DNA of 64,000 nt, taken from contig NZ_AZFS01000066.1 of assembly GCF_001434395.1 (NCBI RefSeq), positions 28,871-92,870 of the forward strand. Reading direction: 5' to 3'. Both the position numbers and the translations under genes were made by a program. The notes under the pieces are model-generated. The model did no database searches. It saw only the letters and a list, made by a program, of their open reading frames with translations, and was not told the origin of the DNA. Source of the stretch: Levilactobacillus hammesii DSM 16381 (GTDB lineage Bacteria > Bacillota > Bacilli > Lactobacillales > Lactobacillaceae). Below, piece by piece: positions 1-8,694 of this stretch (within the stretch, counting starts at the first letter, position 1; the number at the start of each line of letters is the position of its first letter).

Positions 1-312
1 ACCTCCATCTCTGGCCTCCTCCGGCTAAGTTCGCGATTTTCCAAGGAATTGGCTTAGTTCCCGACGGCACGTAACTCACGTAGCCGAGAGTGAAGCCAAA
101 TTTGGGCTCAGCCGCGGGAGTTGCTTAGCGGCGTAAGCCGGTTAGCAACTGGCGCCTTTGAGATGTGAACTTCAGCTCAAAGCGAGGGAGAAGACCGCTC
201 TTCAGGCTTCTCCCGTCCTGCCCACCGCGTTCCAGCCCAAATTTGGCGAACGGTAGGCGGTTGGTTTTCACCCTGTCATCCCTTCGAGAATCTCTGGCAG
301 CCGCAGGTGACC
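1..312 (-). repeat. Structured intergenic repeat, copy A (partial, composite)
   Basis: This is the gap downstream of thiN. Bases 1-262, read on the minus strand, match copies C and E. The 14-base arms GCCAAATTTGGGCT (plus 95-108) and AGCCCAAATTTGGC (plus 234-247) are perfect inverted repeats and close what I call domain I. The start of domain II (minus-strand GGAGGAGGCCAGAGATGG) lies at about 1-24 and the rest runs off the window edge. A separate plus-oriented piece at about 284-312 (ATCTCTGGCAGCCGCAGGTG) resembles the 3' tail of the family, so the locus looks like two pieces in opposite orientation. No reading frame is conserved with the other copies. Confidence 0.75.
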
Positions 313-422
313 ACCCCCACGTTGGTGACCGTCCGGTTAAAATTTTAAACAGTTGGTCAAAAAAGTGAGACTGTTTCCGCCTTTTTAACGTTCGTAATAG
401 TATGGGGGGTAACAGGCCAGTC

Positions 423-468
423 AAAAAACCACCGCCCCAGAACACTTGTCCTGACGCGGTGGCTTTTG
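423..468 (-). terminator. Terminator downstream of thiN
   Basis: On the minus strand, the arms AAAAGCCACCGC and GCGGTGGTTTTT form a strong hairpin followed by a T run. It lies about 90 bases past the thiN stop and ends the long gmk-to-thiN minus-strand block. Confidence 0.7.
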
Positions 469-553
469 AAAAAGTTTTGTTTGAACTGCTAACACTGGTG
501 AAGGGTTCTATTGGCCCCTCACCGCCCACGACCACGCATTCGCGATCCATTCG

Positions 554-1231
554 CTATTCGTGCCGGGCCTCATACGTGTCGCAACTTTGGATGACGCATA
601 GCAAGCCCGTATCGAATTGGAACTCGCCGGTGTCACCCACAAACTCATTGCTCGCAAAAGAAATGGGGTACGGAATTGGCTCGTTGTGGAGTTGGTATTT
701 TTCGTTAACTAGACTCAAATGGTCAATGGGCGTCAGTGGGATGAAGGCCAGATAGTTCTTATCCGGTTCCTTAGCCACTTCGTAATGTCCAGGCAAATAA
801 AACGAAATCGTATTCTGCTTGTCAATCAACCGAATTCGATTGGCATACCGCTTATACTCCGGTTGAAGCACGATAAACAGATTAGCTAGAAAATGGTCCA
901 ACCGCCCACCGGTCGCCCCGTAGATGTCGATTTTTTCGGCACCGTAGTCATTTAAGGCCACTGAGACGGCGAGTTGGGTATCGGTGTAGTCCTTTTCCGG
1001 TTGTGATTGTCGAATATCTTTAACGTTGCGGCGCACCCGTTGTAACTCTGGGGCCTGCAAGGAGTCAAAATCACCAATCGCTGCCACCGGTTGAATATTG
1101 TGGTCGATCAGCCGTAACGTCCCCCGATCAACGCCAATCCAGGAGCCGTCAATTTTCCGTGAACGTAGGTCGTCTGGCCATTCAGCCTTAGGCCCACCCA
1201 CGAGGAGATTGAACGTTCCGCCCCGTGGCAC
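554..1231 (-). CDS. thiN: Thiamine pyrophosphokinase
   Basis: ThiN transfers pyrophosphate from ATP to thiamine, giving thiamine diphosphate. That is the cofactor of the phosphoketolase encoded at the other end of this window. The 225-aa protein has the usual length. It shows the family pattern: LLVGGPKAEWP near the N-terminus, a GVDRGTLRL stretch, IGDFDSL (acidic catalytic/metal site), the QPEKDYTDTQLA segment, and GATGGRLDHFLAN in the middle. The start is GTG at 1231. It shares one base with the rpe stop (TAGTG), which suggests translational coupling. Identification is confident. Confidence 0.93.
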   Translation of the reverse strand: MPRGGTFNLLVGGPKAEWPDDLRSRKIDGSWIGVDRGTLRLIDHNIQPVAAIGDFDSLQAPELQRVRRNVKDIRQSQPEKDYTDTQLAVSVALNDYGAEKIDIYGATGGRLDHFLANLFIVLQPEYKRYANRIRLIDKQNTISFYLPGHYEVAKEPDKNYLAFIPLTPIDHLSLVNEKYQLHNEPIPYPISFASNEFVGDTGEFQFDTGLLCVIQSCDTYEARHE

Positions 1232-1884
1232 TATTTCGTCGCTGCTTTCAAGGCGTTGATGCGTTCAACCGGGTCATCGGCGTTGAAAACATACGACCCA
1301 GCTACGGCAACCGTTGCCCCAGCGTTGGCACAGTCAACAACTGTCTTGTCGTTAACCCCACCATCAACTTCGATATCAAAGTCGTAACCCTTAGCCTTCT
1401 TGATGGCATCGAGTTGCGCAATCTTTTCAACCGTACTGTGTAAGAACTTCTGACCACCAAATCCAGGGTTAACCGTCATCACGAGGACTTGACCAACCAT
1501 GTCTAAGACGGGTTCGATGGCAGAAACGGGGGTCCCGGGGTTGATAACAACTTCTGGGGTAACACCGGCGTTTTGGATCATTTGTAAAGCACGGTGAATG
1601 TGTGGCGTTGCTTCAACGTGAACACCGATAATGTCGGCACCAGCCTTGGCAAAGTCATCGACGTAACGTTCTGGGTTTTGAACCATCATGTGCACGTCTA
1701 AAACCATCTTCGTGATGGGACGAATGGCCTTGACCCAACCGGGACCGTATGACAATGCTGGGACGAAGTTACCATCCATAATGTCGATGTGTAAGACTTC
1801 GGCACCGGCCTTGTCGACCATTTCGATATCTGGTTGTAAATTGACGTAATCTGCACTTAAAATTGATGGCGCTACTTTAATCAT
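1231..1884 (-). CDS. rpe: Ribulose-phosphate 3-epimerase
   Basis: Rpe interconverts ribulose-5-P and xylulose-5-P in the cytosol. In a heterofermenter, xylulose-5-P is the direct substrate of phosphoketolase, so this is a core energy gene. The 217-aa TIM barrel is of normal length. It has SILSADY with the catalytic Ser, DIMDGNFVPALSYGP with the metal-binding Asp, VHMMVQNPERYV, TVNPGFGGQKF (phosphate loop) and EVDGGVN (second catalytic Asp). The start has a GAGGA-type ribosome binding site. It sits between rsgA (13 bases upstream) and thiN (one-base overlap), an order common in lactobacilli. Confidence 0.96.
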   Translation of the reverse strand: MIKVAPSILSADYVNLQPDIEMVDKAGAEVLHIDIMDGNFVPALSYGPGWVKAIRPITKMVLDVHMMVQNPERYVDDFAKAGADIIGVHVEATPHIHRALQMIQNAGVTPEVVINPGTPVSAIEPVLDMVGQVLVMTVNPGFGGQKFLHSTVEKIAQLDAIKKAKGYDFDIEVDGGVNDKTVVDCANAGATVAVAGSYVFNADDPVERINALKAATK

Positions 1885-1896
1885 AAAATTTATTCC

Positions 1897-2793
1897 TCAT
1901 TTCTTTTTATTGTAAACAGGTTTTTGATTCTTTAACAACGTGAGTAATAGCAGGTAGTTATCGTAACGACTCTGCATAAATTTGCCGTCCGCAATCCCCG
2001 CCTTGACCGCGCAACCGGGCTCGTTCAAGTGAACACAGCCCCGGAAACGACAGTCACGGGAGGCCAACGCAAATTCGGGAAAGTATTGACCGAGCTCGCG
2101 ATAGTCAATGGTCAGCGTATCGTAGGATGAAAATCCTGGCGTATCTGCCACCAAGCCATCCGCTACCGGCATCAAGCTTACTTTACGGGTCGTATGCTTT
2201 CCCCGATTCAGTGCCGTGGAGATTTCACCAGTCGCTAACGTCAGGTCCGGTGAGATGTGGTTGAGTAACGTCGACTTGCCGGCCCCGGTCTGGCCCATAA
2301 TGACCGTCACCTTATCCGCTAGCAGGCCGCGCAACTCATCCAGACCACTCTGTGCAAACGGTTCGCGCGTCAAGCAGACATCGTACCCAATCTGACGATA
2401 CCCCGCCGCTAACGTCTCAAATTCCTGATAACGTTCATCAGAAATCAGATCAGTCTTGGTGAAATAAATCACTGGTGAGATGTGACTCACCTCTAACGCG
2501 ATCAACTGCCGATCCAATAAATTCGTGGAAAATTCGGGCGACGCTACCGCCGTCACGACCACGCCCTGGTCAACGTTGGCCACGGGTGGCCGGGTCAGCG
2601 CGTTATCCCGTGGCAAGATTTCTAGAATATACCCTTCCTTGGGGGTTGAGCTTTCAAACTGTACCCGATCGCCTACCAGCGGCGTAATACGCCGCTTGCG
2701 GAAGTTTCCCCGGGCACGTGTCCGATAGAGCTCGCCATTACTGAAGACGTCGTAAAAGCCGCTCAGTGACTGGCGAATTTGTCCCTCTGACAT
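1897..2793 (-). CDS. rsgA: Ribosome small-subunit maturation GTPase RsgA
   Basis: RsgA (YloQ) is a circularly permuted GTPase that checks late 30S subunit assembly. The ATG at 2793 was chosen because AAGGAGGTG lies 5 bases upstream; the frame stays open further but without a better site. The 298 aa show an N-terminal OB fold, then the permuted G motifs: TKTD (G4) first, GQTGAGKSTLLN (G1) and DTPGFSS (G3) later. The C-terminus has a zinc-knuckle pattern CRFRGCVHLNEPGC. It lies downstream of the PASTA kinase; a terminator hairpin lies between them. Confidence 0.95.
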   Translation of the reverse strand: MSEGQIRQSLSGFYDVFSNGELYRTRARGNFRKRRITPLVGDRVQFESSTPKEGYILEILPRDNALTRPPVANVDQGVVVTAVASPEFSTNLLDRQLIALEVSHISPVIYFTKTDLISDERYQEFETLAAGYRQIGYDVCLTREPFAQSGLDELRGLLADKVTVIMGQTGAGKSTLLNHISPDLTLATGEISTALNRGKHTTRKVSLMPVADGLVADTPGFSSYDTLTIDYRELGQYFPEFALASRDCRFRGCVHLNEPGCAVKAGIADGKFMQSRYDNYLLLLTLLKNQKPVYNKKK

Positions 2794-2884
2794 GCAGCAC
2801 CTCCTTCTTTCTTTTTCCCAATCATGACTTGCGTCTCGCAGCAACCCCGTCATCCTTAAACCAGGATGACACTTCGCTAGGCGC

Positions 2885-2922
2885 AAAAAAACTCAGTCCT
2901 CTATTATTATAAAAGAACTGAG
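2885..2922 (-). terminator. Terminator between pknB and rsgA
   Basis: On the minus strand CTCAGT and ACTGAG arms (extended by AGA/TCT after a bulge) are followed by seven T residues. It lies just past the kinase stop, so rsgA-rpe-thiN may be partly uncoupled from the upstream block. Confidence 0.6.
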
Positions 2923-2943
2923 CTATAAATGCAGGTTTTTTCC

Positions 2944-4980
2944 CTAATTTTTCGTGACATGATTATCTGAAGCAATGACGTGGCCGTCACGAACCACCTT
3001 ATAAGCCCCGGACTTCCCCGATGCTACCGTAAATGGCAGCGTCACGGTCGTGTCCGCGGTAATCGTCATTTGTTTGTAAATCGAGCTTAACGAATGGTCC
3101 TGATCCCGTAAATAGATCTGAACCAGGTTGCTATCACTGCTGCTAGACGATGAGCTACTGTCGCTGCTGTCATCCTCGCTCTGATCATCGCTAGAGCCAC
3201 TGTCGAATGGAATCTTCACGTTAACGCTGAATTCATCCACACTGGAACTGCTCTCGCTTTGATCGCCACGGGACATGGTCAAGGTGATCTCATCACCCTC
3301 CTGAACCACGGCACCCTCGCCCGGTGACTGCCGGATGACTCGGCCCTTGTCAACGTCGTTAGAGTAAGCGTATTGGAAAGCCAAGTTCAAGTTGTGATCC
3401 GTCGCATAGTTCTGGGCCTGACGCTTGGTCTTGTTGGTCAAGTCCGCCAGCGTCACCGTCTCCGATCCCGTTGACACCGTAAACGTCAGGGTTGTCTTGC
3501 TGGGTACCACATTGCTGCCGGCCGCCGTGCTCTGCTGCATGATCTTACCAGCGGGTACACTGGTCGAATGGACCGACTCCCGCCGTACGGTAAAGCCCAA
3601 AGCCTCAAGCTTAGCCGCCGTGCTGGCATAAGAATCGCCCTGGTAATTGGCCAGCTTATAGCGCTTAGGACCGGTACTGATCCACAGATCAACCACCGTC
3701 TTTTGCTTAAGCTGGGTCCCCGAACGTGGCTCCGTCCGAACAACCCGGTGAACCTTCACCTTGTCGCTAGCCGTCTTATGAACCGTCCCGACCTTAAGCT
3801 TGGCCGTGACCAAGGCACTGCGCGCAGCAGCCTCCTTGTCACCCACCACGTTGGGAACATTCGTCATCTGGGGCTGGAATAAGGCCATGCCAATGAAAAT
3901 CCCCAGAATCACCAAGAGCAAGATCCCCCCGGCAATCAAGAATTTCCGTCGACGCGGGTGGCGCGACTTCTTCCGTTTCTTTTTACCCGTATCCGCTTGA
4001 TCAGTCGATGTCGTGTCGGCCTTAGCCGACTCGGCGTCTTCACCTACGGGTTTGGCAATGGCATGGGGCACCGGCATCGCACTGAGAGCGCTGGCTGGTA
4101 AGACTTTGGTCTCCCCATCATCGTTTTCTGCCGGGGTAAACCGCAGTTCCCCCGCCCGTTTCGGCGACAACGACGTTCTGAGATCATCCGCCATGCTCGC
4201 CACATCCGTGTACCGGTCAGCCGGTCGCTTGGAGGTTGCCTTGAGCACCACGTTTTCCAGCGCTTGCGGAATCCGCGGATCAATGTCACGCACTGAAGGA
4301 ATCTCCGATTGGAAATGCTTCAATGCAATTGACACCGCCGTTTCACCCTCAAAGGGCACCGTTCCCGTCAACATCTCATAGAGAATAATCCCTAAGGAGT
4401 AAATGTCCGACTGCTTGGTCGCCATCCCCCCACGTGCTTGTTCTGGGGACAGATAGTGTACCGACCCCAACACGGTGTTGGTCTGCGTCAAACTGTGTTC
4501 GGACAAAGCCACCGCAATCCCAAAGTCGGTAATCTTGGCGACTTGGTGCTCATCGATCAAAATATTTTGGGGCTTGAGGTCCCGGTGAATGATGTTGTGC
4601 TCGTGCGCCGTCTTCACGGCGCTGAGAATCTGTTCCATGATCTGAATGACTTCCTGATAAGGAATCGGGAAGTGTTTCTTGATATAGGCCTTCAGGTCGG
4701 TCCCTTCCACGTACTCCATGACCAGGTACTGCATGCCATTTTCTTCACCGACATCGTAGACCTGAACAATATTGTTATTCACCAATTCGGTGGCGGCGAG
4801 TGCCTCACGCTGAAACCGGCGAACGGTTCCCGGATCATCACGTAGATCTAGCCGCAATAACTTGACGGAGACATCTCGGTCCAAGATCAAGTCATGTGCT
4901 AAGTAAACGTTGGCCATCCCACCTTCACCCAGAGAGCGAATGATGCGATAACGGCCATTTAACGTATAACCCGTGCGCAT
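2944..4980 (-). CDS. pknB: PASTA-domain Ser/Thr protein kinase
   Basis: This is the membrane sensor kinase of the PknB/PrkC/StkP family, which reads muropeptide or lipid II signals and phosphorylates cell-wall and division proteins. In the 678 aa, the kinase domain occupies about 10-270: LGEGGMANVYLA loop, Lys40, HRDLKPQN at 132-139, DFG at 152-154 and GSVHYLSPEQA. A basic stretch (GKKKRKKSRHPRRRK) precedes one transmembrane helix near 345-370. Three PASTA repeats follow, then an acidic/Ser-rich linker and an extra C-terminal segment of about 60 residues with no family I recognise. The start overlaps the stp stop (TGATG). The overlap with its phosphatase is typical. Confidence 0.95.
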   Translation of the reverse strand: MRTGYTLNGRYRIIRSLGEGGMANVYLAHDLILDRDVSVKLLRLDLRDDPGTVRRFQREALAATELVNNNIVQVYDVGEENGMQYLVMEYVEGTDLKAYIKKHFPIPYQEVIQIMEQILSAVKTAHEHNIIHRDLKPQNILIDEHQVAKITDFGIAVALSEHSLTQTNTVLGSVHYLSPEQARGGMATKQSDIYSLGIILYEMLTGTVPFEGETAVSIALKHFQSEIPSVRDIDPRIPQALENVVLKATSKRPADRYTDVASMADDLRTSLSPKRAGELRFTPAENDDGETKVLPASALSAMPVPHAIAKPVGEDAESAKADTTSTDQADTGKKKRKKSRHPRRRKFLIAGGILLLVILGIFIGMALFQPQMTNVPNVVGDKEAAARSALVTAKLKVGTVHKTASDKVKVHRVVRTEPRSGTQLKQKTVVDLWISTGPKRYKLANYQGDSYASTAAKLEALGFTVRRESVHSTSVPAGKIMQQSTAAGSNVVPSKTTLTFTVSTGSETVTLADLTNKTKRQAQNYATDHNLNLAFQYAYSNDVDKGRVIRQSPGEGAVVQEGDEITLTMSRGDQSESSSSVDEFSVNVKIPFDSGSSDDQSEDDSSDSSSSSSSSDSNLVQIYLRDQDHSLSSIYKQMTITADTTVTLPFTVASGKSGAYKVVRDGHVIASDNHVTKN

Positions 4981-5723
4981 CAGCTCACCTCCCCGTCAGG
5001 ATTGGCAATGATCAGCACGGTAATATTATCCAAACCGCCGGCCGCATTGGCCATTTCAATTAGCTGATCGCATTTTTCGGCAGGTGTCTGATCGCTCAAT
5101 AAGACCTTACGAATGTCCTCGTCGGCTACCATGTTGGTCAGGCCATCGGTACATAAGAGAAGTTGATCACCAGCGACCAACGGATAGGTATTGAGATCAA
5201 ACCGCGCGTCCGTTGAAATCCCAAGCGAACGAATAATCACATTCTTCTGAGGATGATGACGAGCCGCTTGCTTACTGATCTCACCGCGTTTAACCAGCTC
5301 GTTGACCAAGGAATGGTCCTCGGTCAGCTGGCGGAATTGGCGATCGCGCAGCAGGTAGGCTCGAGAGTCCCCTATGCTGGCAATCACCACCTCCTCCGTA
5401 AAGTACAGGGCGGCAACGAGGGTCGTACCCATGCCATTGAGATCGGCAAATTGATTTGATTTGTCAATAATCGACTGGTTTTCCGCGGTGATTTCCCCGG
5501 TAATCCAGGTGCGGGCCGCGGCCGGGGTCGTCAAATCGGTCTGTTCAAACTCATGACCGAGGTGGGAAACCGCCATGGCACTCGCCACGTCGCCCCCCTG
5601 ATGACCGCCAATGCCATCCGCAATAATGGCCAGGTGCTGCCCAGCCAAATTCGTGAAAACATCCACGTAATCTTCATTATCATTGCGTTGCTTGCCAATC
5701 GACGTTCGGTATGCCACTTTCAT
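4980..5723 (-). CDS. stp: PP2C-family Ser/Thr phosphatase
   Basis: Stp (PrpC) reverses phosphorylation by the adjacent PASTA kinase and needs Mn/Mg. The 247 aa carry all PPM/PP2C motifs: RTSIGKQRNDNEDY (first Asp), ADGIGGHQGGDVAS, GDSRAYLLRD, CTDGLTNMV and GGLDNITVLI. It has normal length and no membrane segment, so it is cytosolic. The gene lies between rsmB (12-base gap) and pknB (overlap), so kinase and phosphatase are made together. Confidence 0.96.
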   Translation of the reverse strand: MKVAYRTSIGKQRNDNEDYVDVFTNLAGQHLAIIADGIGGHQGGDVASAMAVSHLGHEFEQTDLTTPAAARTWITGEITAENQSIIDKSNQFADLNGMGTTLVAALYFTEEVVIASIGDSRAYLLRDRQFRQLTEDHSLVNELVKRGEISKQAARHHPQKNVIIRSLGISTDARFDLNTYPLVAGDQLLLCTDGLTNMVADEDIRKVLLSDQTPAEKCDQLIEMANAAGGLDNITVLIIANPDGEVS

Positions 5724-5735
5724 TGCCCGTCACCC

Positions 5736-7079
5736 CTATTTTTTCTTACGAAATGCACTCACGAAGAAACCATCGGAATCAAAATCATCCGGATAGATGG
5801 CCAACGTGTCCGTGCTCCGATCATCCTTGACCTTTAATTGCGTCTCCACACGGACGGATTCAAAATCGGGATGAGCTGCCAAGAACTTGGCAGCGACGTC
5901 CGCATTTTCCGTATCCAAAATCGTGCAGGTACTGTAGACCAGAATGCCGTTAGGCTTAAGTTTTTCACTAACGGCATCCAGAATGCCCAATTGCACCTTT
6001 TGCAGCTGTTGAATGTCTTGTGGGGTCTTCTCGTAACGGATTTCTGGTTTCCGCCGAATCAGGCCCAGTCCAGAACAAGGGGCATCGACCAAGATCCGGT
6101 CGAATTCCTTCTTAGGAAATTGGTCGTTGATCTTCCGGGCATCGAGTGCCACGGCATCCACTCGGTCGCTCACGTGCATCCGCGCTGCGTTCTTTTCGAT
6201 CAACGTGACCTTCTTGGGGTGCAGATCAAGCGCCGTCACTTTCCCACCGGAATGGGCGTCGAGCAAAGCCGCAATTTGCGTGGTCTTCCCACCAGGAGCG
6301 GCACAGGCATCCAGCACTTGATCGCCGGGACGGACCTGTAAGGCTTCAACGGGTAACATTGCACTCTCATCTTGGATCGTCAGCTCACCCGTTTCAAAGA
6401 CATTGCTTTGGTTTGCTGCCTTATCGGTCAAACGAAAGGCATTTCCGGCAACCACACTAGGTGTCACCGTGTAGCCTTGGTCAACCAAGGACTGTTTGAC
6501 TTCTTCGACCGTGCCAACCGCCGTGTTCACACGAACGGATTGTGCGGCTGGTTGGTTGATGGTTTCCAAGATGCTGACGGCCTTGTCATCGCCGACTTGC
6601 TTTTGAATTGCCGTGACCAACCATTCCGGAACGGAGTAGGTCAGGCTCAGCCGCTTCACGGGATCCTTGATCTCGTTGACGTCAGGTAAACCTTGACGAT
6701 CCATGGCATGCAAAACGCCGGTCACAAAACGCCGAATTCCTTCGTGGCCCCGGTCCTTGGCCAACTGAATGGCTTCGTTAAAGATGGCCCGCTTAGGCAC
6801 ACGGTCCAGGTAGAGGCCTTGATATAAGGCCACTAATAACGTCATTTTAACCCACGGTAACATCTTCTGGTTAGGCTTCACGAAGCCTTCCAAATAGTAT
6901 TCCAACGTTAATTGATGTTGGATGGTCCCGTAGACCAAATTGGTCACGAAACGGCGGTCAACGTCGCTCAAGTTGTGACTCTCTAAAGTTGTTTCCAATT
7001 GTAAGTTCGAGTAAGCCCCGTTAGCCACACGTGTCAGTGCTTCAACCGCTAAAGCCCGGGGAGTTGTATTTTTTGTCAT
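5736..7079 (-). CDS. rsmB: 16S rRNA m5C967 methyltransferase
   Basis: RsmB (Sun/Fmu) methylates C967 of 16S rRNA using SAM. The 447 aa have an N-terminal NusB-like RNA-binding domain (about 1-140) and a C-terminal Rossmann methyltransferase with LDACAAPGGKTTQIA (SAM site), VDAPCSGLGLIRRKPEIR and STCTILDTEN. The cysteines in the PC and TC motifs are the catalytic pair of this family. The ATG at 7079 shares one base with the fmt stop (TAATG). Confidence 0.95.
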   Translation of the reverse strand: MTKNTTPRALAVEALTRVANGAYSNLQLETTLESHNLSDVDRRFVTNLVYGTIQHQLTLEYYLEGFVKPNQKMLPWVKMTLLVALYQGLYLDRVPKRAIFNEAIQLAKDRGHEGIRRFVTGVLHAMDRQGLPDVNEIKDPVKRLSLTYSVPEWLVTAIQKQVGDDKAVSILETINQPAAQSVRVNTAVGTVEEVKQSLVDQGYTVTPSVVAGNAFRLTDKAANQSNVFETGELTIQDESAMLPVEALQVRPGDQVLDACAAPGGKTTQIAALLDAHSGGKVTALDLHPKKVTLIEKNAARMHVSDRVDAVALDARKINDQFPKKEFDRILVDAPCSGLGLIRRKPEIRYEKTPQDIQQLQKVQLGILDAVSEKLKPNGILVYSTCTILDTENADVAAKFLAAHPDFESVRVETQLKVKDDRSTDTLAIYPDDFDSDGFFVSAFRKKK

Positions 7080-8023
7080 TATTCAGCCACCTGTTCGCCA
7101 ATTGTCAGTGCATCGCTCGTCCCGTTCAGAAAGTCGGTGATACTTAACTTCGGCTTACCGGCGGGTTGAATCTCATTTAACGCTAAAACGCCATGGTCAC
7201 CAGTCGCAATCGCCAAGTGGTGCTTGTCGTGGCTAACCAGTGAACCGGGCGCCATCTCGGTCGTCTCGTCCAGAACGGTGACATCCCACAGCTTGGTCCG
7301 CACGCCGTTAAGGTAAATGTGCGCGATCGGTGCTGGGCGAAGTGCCCGCACCTTGCAGTCAATCAGGTGCGCACTCAGGTTCAAGTCGATGCGTTCTTCA
7401 TCGGACTTGATGGTTGGGGAGAAGGTCACCTGGTCCTCATCCTGAGGCACAGGGGTAATCTCACCGGCAAGCAGCTTAGGCAGCGTCTCCAATAACAAGT
7501 CACGCCCCACATCACTGAGCTTGTCAAACATGGTACCCACGTCATCTTGATCCGTGATCGGAATGGCTCGCTGTGCCAGCACGGCCCCGGCGTCCATCTT
7601 CTTTTCCATAAACATAATGGATACCCCGGTCTCCTTGTCACCATTCATGATGGCGTAGTGAACCGGTGCCCCACCGCGGTACTTAGGCAATAGTGAGGCG
7701 TGCACGTTCACCGCCGCCACCTTGGCCGCCTTCAACAGCTTGGTCGGTAAGAATTGGCCAAAGGCTGCCGTCACAATCAGGTCAGGTGCCAGTTCGATGG
7801 CACGCGCCATTTCGTCACTACCGGAAATTTTCTGAGGTTGGAGCACTTCAATGTTGTGTGCCACGGCAACCTCTTTCACGGGAGACGCCGTCAAGACGTG
7901 CTTCCGACCAACCCGACGATCGGGCTGGGTGACTACGGCGAGAACGTCGTAGCCCTTTTCAATTAAACTACTGAGGATGGGCGCCGAAAATTTAGGCGTT
8001 CCCATAAAGATTACTGAAGTCAT
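7079..8023 (-). CDS. fmt: Methionyl-tRNA formyltransferase
   Basis: Fmt formylates initiator Met-tRNA from 10-formyl-THF. The 314 aa show MGTPKFSAPIL at the N-terminus, then VNVHASLLPKYRGGAPVHYAIMNGD with catalytic Asn and His, a GVSIMFM strand and a C-terminal OB-like domain (LRPAPIAHIYLNG). Length is normal. In many lactobacilli priA-fmt-rsmB are contiguous. Here 671 bases with repeat copy B separate priA from fmt, so the effect of that insertion on fmt expression is open. Confidence 0.96.
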   Translation of the reverse strand: MTSVIFMGTPKFSAPILSSLIEKGYDVLAVVTQPDRRVGRKHVLTASPVKEVAVAHNIEVLQPQKISGSDEMARAIELAPDLIVTAAFGQFLPTKLLKAAKVAAVNVHASLLPKYRGGAPVHYAIMNGDKETGVSIMFMEKKMDAGAVLAQRAIPITDQDDVGTMFDKLSDVGRDLLLETLPKLLAGEITPVPQDEDQVTFSPTIKSDEERIDLNLSAHLIDCKVRALRPAPIAHIYLNGVRTKLWDVTVLDETTEMAPGSLVSHDKHHLAIATGDHGVLALNEIQPAGKPKLSITDFLNGTSDALTIGEQVAE

Positions 8024-8297
8024 CGTACACCATACTTTCTTGGTTTAAATATCTATTTTAAATTCTATGTCTATTAGTGAGACGTCCTATCTGTGGTCAA
8101 CAGCGCCTTCAGGACGATGAAAATGAGCTGGAACGCTGAGGGCGGGCCATTTCTCTCTAATTATCTCATCGTCAGCCTACCACACCTAATCATAGCAGAT
8201 TGGGCGCCCTTTCCCTATCACCTTTGGGGGATTTCATCCTATTTTTTAAGAACTAACGGATGAAAGTTCCAAAGTACCAGCCATGCCCGCTTTAACA
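8024..8297. other. Gap between fmt and repeat copy B
   Basis: I see no gene here. The piece GAGCTGGAACGCTGAGGGCGGG at about 8128-8149 resembles the GGGCTGGAACGC segment that follows the first arm in copies A, C and E, so this stretch may be a decayed part of the repeat family. A T-rich tract at about 8240-8250 has no clear hairpin. Confidence 0.35.
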
Positions 8298-8660
8298 ACC
8301 ATAGAACTAAAACTAGGCAACATAGTGATTCCTTTGCCTTACCGGTCGGCAGAGATGGCGTTCTCAGACGACTCTGAGAATAATTATAACAGTCGTTATT
8401 AGTTGACCTCTCAGACGTCAGGTAGTCATCACTTACAGCTATTTTCGTGACCAACCACAATCAGCGCCGGAGGAGGCCAGGGATGTAGCCGGCCGTGAAG
8501 GTGGTGTTAGCTGACGATTTTTTCAGCCAGCTTACAGCACGGGCGACTTTGGAGACACGTGTTCTTCGTGGCTCCAAATCGAGCAAGAAGACTGGCGGCC
8601 TTCCAGGCTGAAGCGTCCCCACAGCAGACGGAATCCCTGGCAGCCGTAGTGCGCCCAATT
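8298..8660 (+). repeat. Structured intergenic repeat, copy B
   Basis: This copy lies between priA and fmt, antisense to both. The 5' part (GCCTTACCGGTCGGCAGAGATGG) matches copy D but domain I is shortened. Domain II is complete. Closing arms GCCAGGGAT (8476-8484) and ATCCCTGGC (8633-8641) pair perfectly. Inside are TTTGGAG (8548-8554) with CTCCAAA (8572-8578) and a GTTAGCTG/CAGCTTAC pair. The same positions in copy E read GTCAGGGAT/ATCCCTGAC and TTTGAAG/CTTCAAA, so pairing is kept while sequence changes. Confidence 0.8.
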
Positions 8661-8694
8661 TTGCTTAATTTACCAGCCTGTCCGTCCAACCCAC

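Noticed and set aside
125-550. Minus-strand 141-codon frame left of thiN
   Set aside because: It crosses the thiN terminator and repeat copy A, has low-complexity composition and no known motif.
2793-2886. N-terminal extension of RsgA
   Set aside because: A strong AAGGAGG site precedes the internal ATG at 2793, and the added residues match nothing in the family.
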